Below, one piece after another: positions 1-4,966 of a DNA stretch of 7,627 nucleotides. Origin of the DNA: Acidobacteriota bacterium (GTDB lineage: Bacteria; Acidobacteriota; Terriglobia; Terriglobales; Acidobacteriaceae); the NCBI GenBank assembly GCA_021798655.1, contig JAJZFE010000437.1, positions 1-7,627 on the forward strand, in the 5' to 3' direction. Every line of letters begins with the position of its first letter. Positions within the stretch are counted from its first letter, which is position 1. The notes beneath the pieces are model-generated. The model was given only the letters and a program-made list of their open reading frames with translations, did not search any database and was not told where the DNA came from. Position numbers and translations under genes: made by a program.

Positions 1-1
1 C

Positions 2-148
2 GGGCCGGTCGTGGTGAACATCTTCCTCTTCCACGCGCTGCTGGCGCCGGCGGGTCTGCCGCTGGCTCTGGTCGTTGTGGTGCTCTGGCTGCTGGTGTTT
101 GCGGGCGTGCGATCGGCGTTCAGCGGCATCTTCCAGGCCAGGCCGTAG
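2..148 (+). CDS. C-terminal end of a DoxX-like membrane protein (partial, 5' end outside window)
   Basis: Reading from base 2 gives 48 codons ending in TAG at 146-148. The peptide begins GPVVVNIFLFHALLAPAGLP and continues with a strongly hydrophobic stretch (LALVVVVLWLLVF), then a short basic tail ending FQARP. This looks like the last membrane helix and cytoplasmic tail of a small integral membrane protein. The 'VVVNIFLFHxLLAPxGLP' pattern resembles the C-terminus of DoxX-family proteins as I remember them from Acidobacteria; the family has poorly defined roles in redox and thiosulfate-linked membrane functions. Only the tail is visible, so the family call is tentative. The reading frame itself is well supported because it is hydrophobic, stops cleanly and is followed 21 bases later by a terminator. 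Confidence 0.6.
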   Translation, partial: GPVVVNIFLFHALLAPAGLPLALVVVVLWLLVFAGVRSAFSGIFQARP

Positions 149-169
149 GCTTCCCGTCGCACAGCCGGG

Positions 170-203
170 ACGGGTCGTGGCCTTCTGCCGCGGCCCGTTT
201 TTC
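170..203 (+). terminator. Rho-independent terminator after the DoxX-like gene
   Basis: Bases 170-181 (ACGGGTCGTGGC) pair with 187-198 (GCCGCGGCCCGT) as a 12-base-pair stem that includes G-T (G-U) pairs, closing a 5-base loop (CTTCT). The stem runs directly into TTTTT (198-202). The position, 21 bases after a stop codon on the same strand and before the next gene, fits an intrinsic terminator. It also argues that the next gene starts after it, not further upstream. Confidence 0.85.
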
Positions 204-236
204 TGGTTCCCCGGCGTGGATGATAGCCTCGGGATC

Positions 237-923
237 ATGGCTGCAAACCGACAACTGGAAGACCTCTGCGCTCTCTACGAGCAGAAGAGTGAGCCCGAGC
301 TTCTGGCTCTCTACGCGCAACGCGACGACCTCACCGACCTCGCGCAGCAGGCACTGGAGCAGGTGATGCGCCAGCGCCACATCGCCGCGCCCACCGCCGC
401 CGCCGAAGAGGCCTCCTCCGCGCCGGACGCCGAGCAGCCGCGGGGCCTCGCCGCCGACGAGGTCTGCCTCTTCACCTTCAGCGACGCCTTCCAGGCCAGC
501 GAGGCCCTCCGCCTTCTGGAGCAGCACGACGTCCCCTGTCGCATGGTCAACTGGGACGAGCTCCGGCCGCGCAGCGAGAGTGGCGGCCCGCCCATGCGGC
601 TCGGCCTGGTGGTGTCACGGCCGGACGCAGAGCAGGCCAAACGCATCCTCCAGAAGGCCATGAATCTCTTTCCCCCGGCCGAGGGTCACGACGACTTCGC
701 CGACTTCGATGCCCTCGACGGCTTCCTGCTCGTCGGCGTCTTCGCCCGCCAGGACGCTCTCCGCGTCGCCCATGCCCTCGGCTTCCACGGCGTCTCCTAC
801 CTCTGGAGCGACGACCGCGAAGACCCCGCCGCAGAGACTGACGACGTGCAGATTCAGGTGCACGGCACCCGGCTCGACCACGCCCAGCAGATCGCCGAAG
901 CCGCCCTCGGCGAGAGCGAGTAG
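237..923 (+). CDS. Hypothetical protein with two DUF2007-like halves
   Basis: This encodes 228 residues with no signal peptide or membrane segment, so a cytoplasmic protein is expected. Residues 7-49 are a helical N-terminal region (LEDLCALYEQKSEPELLALY and on) of a type often seen in acidobacterial hypothetical proteins. Residues 74-142 resemble the DUF2007 'putative signal transducing protein' fold: a strand (VCLFTFSD), a helix (FQASEALRLLEQHDVP), a strand (CRMVNWDEL), then LGLVVSRPDAEQAKRILQKA. Residues 161-224 repeat the same order more loosely (DGFLLVGVFARQDALRVAHALGFHGVSYLW, then VQIQVHGTRLDHAQQIAEAAL). Family function is unknown; such domains may bind small ligands or partner proteins. 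The frame stays open upstream to an ATG at 75, but that would read through the terminator, so the ATG at 237 was chosen although no strong ribosome binding site precedes it. The stop lies 5 bases from that of the convergent MATE gene. Confidence 0.75.
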   Translation: MAANRQLEDLCALYEQKSEPELLALYAQRDDLTDLAQQALEQVMRQRHIAAPTAAAEEASSAPDAEQPRGLAADEVCLFTFSDAFQASEALRLLEQHDVPCRMVNWDELRPRSESGGPPMRLGLVVSRPDAEQAKRILQKAMNLFPPAEGHDDFADFDALDGFLLVGVFARQDALRVAHALGFHGVSYLWSDDREDPAAETDDVQIQVHGTRLDHAQQIAEAALGESE

Positions 924-928
924 CCCGC

Positions 929-2329
929 CTACCTCGCCGCAGCGTGGATCTGGTGCAGCGTTCTGCGCCAGGTCGCGCTCAGCACCACCGCCGCCCCGGT
1001 CAGCGCGATCAGCAGGCCCCACCACAGCCCCGCCGCGCCCAGCTTGTAGTGGAAGCCCAGCAGCACGCCCAGCGGCATCCCCACCACCCAGTAGCACACT
1101 AGCTGCGTCCACAGCCCGGTGGACGTGTTGCCCGCGCCGCGCAGCGCCCCGGTCGCCGTGATCTGGATGCCGTCAAAGAACTGAAATCCCGCCGCGATCA
1201 GCAGCAGCGGCACCGCGGCCGCAATCACGCCCGTGTTCGGTGTGTAGATGCGCGCGATCCGCCCCGGCATCGCCAGGAAGAACACCGCCGCAATCAGCAT
1301 GGTCATCGCTCCGGCGCCGATGCCTGTCCATCCGGCCGCGGCTACATTGGCCACCGTGGCCGCGCCCGTCCTCATCCGGCCAATCGCGTGCCCCACGCGC
1401 ACCGAGGTCGCCGACGAGATCGCAAACGGCACCATGAAGCTTGTGCTCGCGCACTGCAGCGCCACCTCGTGCCCGGCCAGCTGCAGCGCACCAAAGCTCG
1501 CAATCAGCGACGTCACCAGCGCAAAGATGCCGATCTCCACAAAGATCGACGCGCCCGCCGGAGCGCCCAGCCGGAACAGCCGCCGCAGGTGCTGCGCCTC
1601 AATCCTGCGCGACACGCCCCGCAGCCCGTAGCTGTGGCTGCGGTCCAGCCACCACACCGCCACCGCCAGCACCAGCATCAGGTAGAAGCGCGCAAAGCTC
1701 GTGGACCACGACGACCCCAGCACCCCAAACGCAGGGATGGCCAGCGTGTGCCCGGCTACCTTCAGCTCGTGCCCATAGATCAGCAGCCAGTCGCCGGCCG
1801 CGTTCACGACATTCGCCGAGATCAGTGCAAACGCGATCGGCCGCCCGTGGCCATTGGCCTGCAGGTAGCGCCGCAGCGTGAAGTACAGCAGCAGCGGCAG
1901 CGTGCCATAGTTCAGCCCGCGCATCGCCGGGATGGCGACATCCAGAATCGGCTTCTCCACCGGCATCAGCCGCATCAGCGACGGGCCAAAGCCGAACAGC
2001 GCCAGCAGCACCGCGCTCAGCGCCACGGCCATCACCAGTCCGTGCAGCAGCCAGCGATTGGCCTGCGTCTGCTCGCGCGCGCCCAGCGCCTGCGAGATCA
2101 GCGTGTCCAGCCCCAGCAGCACGCCGCCCACGCCAAAGCACAGCGTATTGAACAGCACCTGCGCCAGCGCCGCCGACGCCATCGCCAGCGCCGAGTTGGG
2201 CAGCCGGCCCAGCATCACCGTATCCACCAGCGACATCGCCACCCAGCCCAGCTCACCGGCAATCAGCGGCACCGCCAGGTGGATCAGCGCCGGCAACTCG
2301 CTGCGAACGTCCTTCGTACCAAAGAGCAT
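929..2329 (-). CDS. MATE-family multidrug/cation efflux transporter
   Basis: The 466-residue product is hydrophobic throughout, with about twelve predicted membrane helices in two halves (roughly residues 12-215 and 245-450), the length and layout of the MATE family. Family landmarks are visible: the N-terminal ELPALIHLAVPLIAGELG, VDTVMLGRL near residues 35-42, and GLDTLISQALGARE near 73-86, the segment that follows helix 2 in NorM-type pumps. MATE proteins export cationic drugs, dyes or metabolites in exchange for Na+ or H+; the substrate here cannot be read from sequence. It is the last gene of the minus-strand cluster, 57 bases behind the bestrophin-like gene, and is probably co-transcribed with it. 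The ATG at 2329 fits the family's N-terminus but has only a poor ribosome binding site, so translation may depend on the upstream gene. No terminator is visible before the convergent neighbour. Confidence 0.93.
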   Translation of the reverse strand: MLFGTKDVRSELPALIHLAVPLIAGELGWVAMSLVDTVMLGRLPNSALAMASAALAQVLFNTLCFGVGGVLLGLDTLISQALGAREQTQANRWLLHGLVMAVALSAVLLALFGFGPSLMRLMPVEKPILDVAIPAMRGLNYGTLPLLLYFTLRRYLQANGHGRPIAFALISANVVNAAGDWLLIYGHELKVAGHTLAIPAFGVLGSSWSTSFARFYLMLVLAVAVWWLDRSHSYGLRGVSRRIEAQHLRRLFRLGAPAGASIFVEIGIFALVTSLIASFGALQLAGHEVALQCASTSFMVPFAISSATSVRVGHAIGRMRTGAATVANVAAAGWTGIGAGAMTMLIAAVFFLAMPGRIARIYTPNTGVIAAAVPLLLIAAGFQFFDGIQITATGALRGAGNTSTGLWTQLVCYWVVGMPLGVLLGFHYKLGAAGLWWGLLIALTGAAVVLSATWRRTLHQIHAAAR

Positions 2330-2386
2330 AGGGCAGGATATCGCAGACTCGTTGCTCGTGTGCGAATCGCTGCGACGGCAGAGATC

Positions 2387-3271
2387 TCAGCGCAGGATGC
2401 TGTCGACCGGTTGCAGCGGTTCGGGGATGTCGGTCGCCCCGATGGCTTCGAGGAGACTGATCTCGATGGTGCGAGCCATTGCGCTGAGCGGCAGGGCGTT
2501 GGACCAGTCGCCGAAGGGCTCTTCAAGCTCATCGCCGAGCGCGTCGAGGCCGAAGAAGGCGTAGGCCACCAGCGCGGTGAAGATGGGTGTGGCATAGCCC
2601 ATGGTTCCAACAAGGCCGAAGGGTAGCAGCACGCAGAACGCATACGCAGTGCGGTGCAGCAGCAGCGTATAGGCAAACGGAGTCGGGGTGCTGCGGATGC
2701 GTTCGCAGGCTACCTGGATGCCGGCCATCGCGGAGAGTCGCTCGTCGAGCCTCTGGTAGATGGGCTCGCCGAACTCCTGCGCCGCGAGCATGGCGGCGTA
2801 CTCGTGGGCCAGTTCGCGGAGGAGTACGTCGGGGATGTTCTGCGCGCCGGGTCGCGCCAGCTCGGCGGGCATGGACGCGCCTCGCAGATGGGCCATCAGC
2901 GCATAGGTCCATGCGATGGTGCGACGCACGGCGTGCGCGCGGCGCTCGCGATCACCGCCCTGCAGCGTCATGGTCAGGCGCGCGAGTGAGCGCACCTCGC
3001 CGATCAGTGCCCCAAGCTGGCGGCGCGCCTCCCACCACCGGTCGTAGCAGGCGTTGTTGCGGAAGCCGAGGAAGATGGACAGCGCGATGCCCAGCAGCGT
3101 GAAGGGCGCGACGCTGAAGTTCTTGAAGACCTGCGGCGCGTGATGCCACAGCACGACCACGCCGCAGGCAACGGCGGTCGCCAGTGCCAGCTGCGGCAGA
3201 ATTCTCGGCACGATCGAGAGCCGCATGATGCTGAACAGCTCCCATAGCTTTGGCCTGGAACGAACGATCAT
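2387..3271 (-). CDS. Bestrophin-like membrane protein (bacterial YneE/UPF0187 type)
   Basis: This encodes 294 residues, the usual size for bacterial bestrophin homologues. Visible landmarks are a first helix around residues 25-42, the family signature SIFLGFRNNACYDRWWEARR (65-84), a second conserved block CERIRSTPTPFAYTLLLHRT (189-208), two closely spaced helices (about 208-241), and the acidic ELEEPFG segment (248-254). Bacterial bestrophins form pentameric ion channels in the inner membrane; characterised examples conduct cations, whereas the animal ones conduct chloride. Selectivity here is unknown. The start is well supported by GGAGGG six bases before the ATG (complement of 3278-3283). 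It lies 45 bases behind the DUF427 gene and 57 bases ahead of the MATE gene on the same strand, so a three-gene transcript is likely. Confidence 0.9.
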   Translation of the reverse strand: MIVRSRPKLWELFSIMRLSIVPRILPQLALATAVACGVVVLWHHAPQVFKNFSVAPFTLLGIALSIFLGFRNNACYDRWWEARRQLGALIGEVRSLARLTMTLQGGDRERRAHAVRRTIAWTYALMAHLRGASMPAELARPGAQNIPDVLLRELAHEYAAMLAAQEFGEPIYQRLDERLSAMAGIQVACERIRSTPTPFAYTLLLHRTAYAFCVLLPFGLVGTMGYATPIFTALVAYAFFGLDALGDELEEPFGDWSNALPLSAMARTIEISLLEAIGATDIPEPLQPVDSILR

Positions 3272-3277
3272 GCTGCG

Positions 3278-3283
3278 CCCTCC
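3278..3283 (-). promoter_or_regulatory. Ribosome binding site of the bestrophin-like gene
   Basis: The complement reads GGAGGG, six bases before the ATG at 3271-3269. It is one of the strongest Shine-Dalgarno sequences in the window and fixes the start of the bestrophin-like protein. Confidence 0.8.
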
Positions 3284-3316
3284 GCGTGTCTCTATTGTGG
3301 CGCGAAGCGCGGACGG

Positions 3317-3796
3317 CTACCAGCCGAGCGTGCCGGGTGCGCCTTTGAAGGGGCCGCTGACGTGGCTGGTGATCCATCCGCCGTAGAAGTCGCCGGGTTG
3401 CGGCTGCACCATCTCACCGTCCACGCTGCACTCGTCGAGCTTGCCCGCGTAGAAGGCGAGGTGGTCGCGCAGGCCGGCAAAGCGTGGAGCCGGCGCAGGG
3501 TAGCTCCATGCGACGGCCTCGATGCAGCTGCCGTCAAGCTCCAGGTCCCAGTAGCTGGCCATTCCTTTGAACTCGCAGAAGCTCTGGCGGTGGCGCGAAG
3601 GCCGCAGGTGCTGCATGGCCAGGTCCTCCGGCGGCAGGTAGTAGACGGGCGGGTGGCTGGTCTCGAGCACACGAAGAGCGTGTGTGGTGTCGGCCAGCAG
3701 GGTACCCTGATGCACGATGCGGATGCGGCGGACGGTGGGCTCCAGCAGAGGGGGACGAGGGTAGTCCCATACGGATTCGATGGCAGTGTTTGACAT
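3317..3796 (-). CDS. DUF427 domain-containing protein
   Basis: The 159-residue protein is soluble and matches the DUF427 family across its length. Characteristic blocks are ESVWDYPRPP (7-16), RRIRIVHQGTLLADTTHALR (23-42), VLETSHPPVYYLPPEDL (43-59), SFCEFKGMASYWDL (72-85), AWSYP (96-100) and GDFYGGWITS (135-144). The family is a small beta-rich fold of unknown biochemical role, common in soil bacteria and fungi. A TTG at 3802 would add two residues, but the GGGGAG (complement of 3804-3809) sits only one base from it and seven bases from the ATG at 3796, so the ATG was chosen. This is the first gene of the minus-strand cluster and is divergent from the four-helix membrane protein gene; its promoter must lie in or beyond 3797-3865. 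Confidence 0.9.
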   Translation of the reverse strand: MSNTAIESVWDYPRPPLLEPTVRRIRIVHQGTLLADTTHALRVLETSHPPVYYLPPEDLAMQHLRPSRHRQSFCEFKGMASYWDLELDGSCIEAVAWSYPAPAPRFAGLRDHLAFYAGKLDECSVDGEMVQPQPGDFYGGWITSHVSGPFKGAPGTLGW

Positions 3797-3803
3797 GGTC
3801 AAT

Positions 3804-3809
3804 CTCCCC
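3804..3809 (-). promoter_or_regulatory. Ribosome binding site deciding the DUF427 start
   Basis: The complement reads GGGGAG. Seven bases separate it from the ATG at 3796, a normal distance, whereas the alternative TTG at 3802 is only one base away. Confidence 0.7.
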
Positions 3810-3833
3810 TGACAGCTTCAAGGGTAGACTCTC

Positions 3834-3849
3834 GGCAGACTGATCTGCC
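3834..3849. promoter_or_regulatory. 16-base palindrome in the divergent intergenic region (candidate operator)
   Basis: GGCAGA (3834-3839) and TCTGCC (3844-3849) are perfect inverted copies separated by CTGA. The site lies between the DUF427 and four-helix membrane protein genes, 16 bases before the ATG at 3866, inside a 69-base divergent spacer. Its size and symmetry suit a dimeric repressor, but a chance palindrome of this length is not rare in GC-rich DNA. Confidence 0.35.
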
Positions 3850-3865
3850 CCCTGGAGCCAAGCCT

Positions 3866-4321
3866 ATGAACGATGTCATCGACAGCGCGCGCAAACCGTT
3901 GAATGCGATGAACAGGCTCGCGGACATGGGTCATTTTCCGCCCCTGGTCAACGCCGGTGCCACGCTGAACGTGCTGCTCACGGTCACGGTGACGTGGTTT
4001 GTGCAGCCGCGGTTTGAGCAGCCGTGGGCCCCGGTCCTGTGGGTGGCGCTGGTGCTCGCCGCGAACCTGCTGCCCGTGCTGCTGCTGCGGCGTACCATCA
4101 CGCCCGCGACGACCTATCCTGCGCTGGCGGAGATGGACTTTGTCCGCGATCAGCACAAGTTTTCTGACTGGGTATACCTGGCGGCGTCGGCCAACATGGC
4201 GTTCTGGGTGCTCGGCTCATGGGCGGTGTTTGCCTGCGCACACACGCTCGTCGTGTTGGGCGCTGTGCTGTTGGTGGCGCTGCTGGCGACGTTTTCCCCA
4301 GTGCTGCTGCGCCGCCGCTAG
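3866..4321 (+). CDS. Four-helix membrane protein of unknown function
   Basis: I do not recognise a family. The 151 residues contain four probable membrane helices (about 27-46, 54-74, 101-121 and 125-147) in two hairpins, with both termini predicted cytoplasmic because the arginines (RR at 75-76 and RRR at the very end) fall on the same side. The loop between the hairpins (PALAEMDFVRDQHKFSDWVY, 85-104) is hydrophilic and carries several charged residues, followed by LAASANMAFWVLGSWAVFA; this is the part most likely to be conserved. A ribosome binding site TGGAG (3853-3857) stands eight bases before the ATG, supporting the start. It is transcribed away from the DUF427 cluster and towards yajC. 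A 273-base gap with its own candidate promoter makes co-transcription with yajC uncertain. Confidence 0.75.
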   Translation: MNDVIDSARKPLNAMNRLADMGHFPPLVNAGATLNVLLTVTVTWFVQPRFEQPWAPVLWVALVLAANLLPVLLLRRTITPATTYPALAEMDFVRDQHKFSDWVYLAASANMAFWVLGSWAVFACAHTLVVLGAVLLVALLATFSPVLLRRR

Positions 4322-4353
4322 CTTGGCCGGACACTGCCAAACCTGCGATTTCC

Positions 4354-4382
4354 TTGACATCCCCCCGCCGTTCCGCGATGCT
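4354..4382 (+). promoter_or_regulatory. Candidate sigma-70-type promoter for yajC-secD-secF
   Basis: A perfect -35 hexamer TTGACA (4354-4359) is followed after 17 bases by GATGCT (4377-4382), which matches the -10 consensus at only three of six positions. Initiation would fall near 4388-4390, exactly at the start of the folded leader. No better candidate is visible in the gap. The weak -10 keeps confidence moderate. Confidence 0.45.
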
Positions 4383-4424
4383 TAATCCTCAGGTGTGATT
4401 GCGCTGTCACCGGGCGACGTGTGT

Positions 4425-4444
4425 CTGAAGGAGCGAGTCTTCAG
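4425..4444 (+). other. Local hairpin in the yajC leader
   Basis: CTGAAG (4425-4430) and CTTCAG (4439-4444) are perfect inverted copies around an 8-base loop (GAGCGAGT). The hairpin uses bases that could otherwise pair with 4527-4535, so the two forms exclude each other. Confidence 0.5.
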
Positions 4445-4466
4445 CCAGCGGCCGCGTGGCGGTGCT

Positions 4467-4502
4467 TGCCCGGCTTAGGCTTCCACGGATTAAGCACGGC
4501 AA
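4467..4502 (+). other. Terminal hairpin in the yajC leader
   Basis: TTGCC (4466/4467-4470) pairs with GGCAA (4498-4502); after a 2-by-2 internal loop, GCTTA (4473-4477) pairs with TAAGC (4491-4495). The loop is GGCTTCCACGGAT (4478-4490). Two stacked five-pair helices with equal internal loop sides make this the best local hairpin in the leader. Confidence 0.5.
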
Positions 4503-4594
4503 CCGAGATCCCCTAACAACTTCAAGGAAGGCTCCATCCGCGCGGGCACGTCGTCCCGTGTCGCGATGGCAGCGAGCAGGCCGCAGGTTTCACC

Positions 4595-4924
4595 ATGAGT
4601 TTCAGCATTCTGGCGTTCGTACTCTTTGCAATGCCCGGCTTTCTGGGCCAGCTCGGCGGCCTGCCGTTCCTGCTGCTGATGTTTGTCGTCATGTACTTCC
4701 TGCTGATTGCTCCCAATCAGAAGAAGCAGAAGACCTGGCAGGCCATGCTCGCGTCGCTCAAGGCCGGCGACCGCGTCACCACCAACGGCGGCATCCGCGG
4801 CACCATCGTCAGCGTCAAGGACGACGTCCTCGTCATCAAGACCGCGCCCGACGGCGTCAAGCTCGAGTTCGCCAAGAGCGCCGTCGCCGCCGTCACCACC
4901 GACGATGCCGCACCAAAAGCTTAA
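4595..4924 (+). CDS. yajC: Sec translocase accessory subunit YajC
   Basis: The 109-residue protein has the standard YajC build: a hydrophobic N-terminal part with a single main membrane segment (about residues 22-39, LPFLLLMFVVMYFLLIAP), directly followed by the family's basic NQKKQK stretch, then a small cytoplasmic domain with LASLKAGDRVTTNGGIRGTI (52-71), the most conserved YajC block. YajC associates with SecDF and the SecYEG channel; it is not essential in studied species. It is the first gene of a yajC-secD-secF set, the classic order. The ribosome binding site is weak (CAGG, 4584-4587, seven bases before the ATG), and both it and the ATG lie at or within the base of the proposed leader fold, so folding may limit translation. 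The hydrophobic stretch before the main segment (SILAFVLFAMPGFLG) is longer than minimal YajC and may be membrane-associated. Confidence 0.95.
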   Translation: MSFSILAFVLFAMPGFLGQLGGLPFLLLMFVVMYFLLIAPNQKKQKTWQAMLASLKAGDRVTTNGGIRGTIVSVKDDVLVIKTAPDGVKLEFAKSAVAAVTTDDAAPKA

Positions 4925-4966
4925 AAGACATTCAACAAGAGTTCTTCGTCAATAAGGATCTTCAAG

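Larger units (their letters stand above)
4388..4599 (+). ncRNA. Candidate structured leader RNA of yajC
   Basis: The 273 bases between the four-helix protein gene and yajC have no convincing ORF but can be paired into a long rod. The best helix is 4408-4421 with 4547-4560: CAC and GGGCGACGTG against CACGTCG, CCC and GTG, 13 pairs with single-base bulges at C4411 and T4554. Outside it, ATTGCG (4398-4403) can pair with CGCGAT (4562-4567), and CTCAGGTG (4388-4395) with CACC plus TGAG (4591-4599, A4595 bulged). Inside it, GGAGC (4430-4434) and CTTC (4439-4442) can pair with GAAG (4527-4530) and GCTCC (4531-4535). The tip is a hairpin, TTGCC (4466-4470 region) with GGCAA and GCTTA with TAAGC around a 13-base loop. 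I recognise no known riboswitch, SRP, RNase P or tmRNA signature. The rod shape and length resemble 6S RNA, but the conserved 6S bases are not clearly present. GC-rich DNA pairs easily, so this rests on hand folding only. Confidence 0.4.

Noticed and set aside
75..236. Upstream extension of the 237-923 gene to an ATG at 75
   Set aside because: The extension overlaps the end of the DoxX-like gene and runs through a rho-independent terminator; its peptide is arginine- and cysteine-rich and unlike the rest of the protein.
1388..2626. A 412-codon plus-strand open frame antisense to the MATE gene
   Set aside because: The peptide is dominated by R, Q, H and A with no recognisable domain, and the minus-strand MATE and bestrophin-like genes explain the region fully.
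3790..3818. Perfect TTGACA at 3790-3795 as a -35 element for the gene at 3866
   Set aside because: No acceptable -10 lies 16-18 bases downstream (CAGCTT at best), and the hexamer overlaps the first codons of the DUF427 gene.
4323..4340. Possible terminator after the four-helix membrane protein gene (TTGGC with GCCAA)
   Set aside because: The stem is only five pairs with an 8-base loop and no T-run follows, so termination cannot be claimed.
4388..4600. Known RNA families in the yajC leader (SRP RNA, RNase P, tmRNA, TPP, cobalamin, c-di-GMP and fluoride riboswitches)
   Set aside because: None of the conserved signature sequences I know for these families is present. A 6S-like shape remains possible but unproven and is kept under findings.
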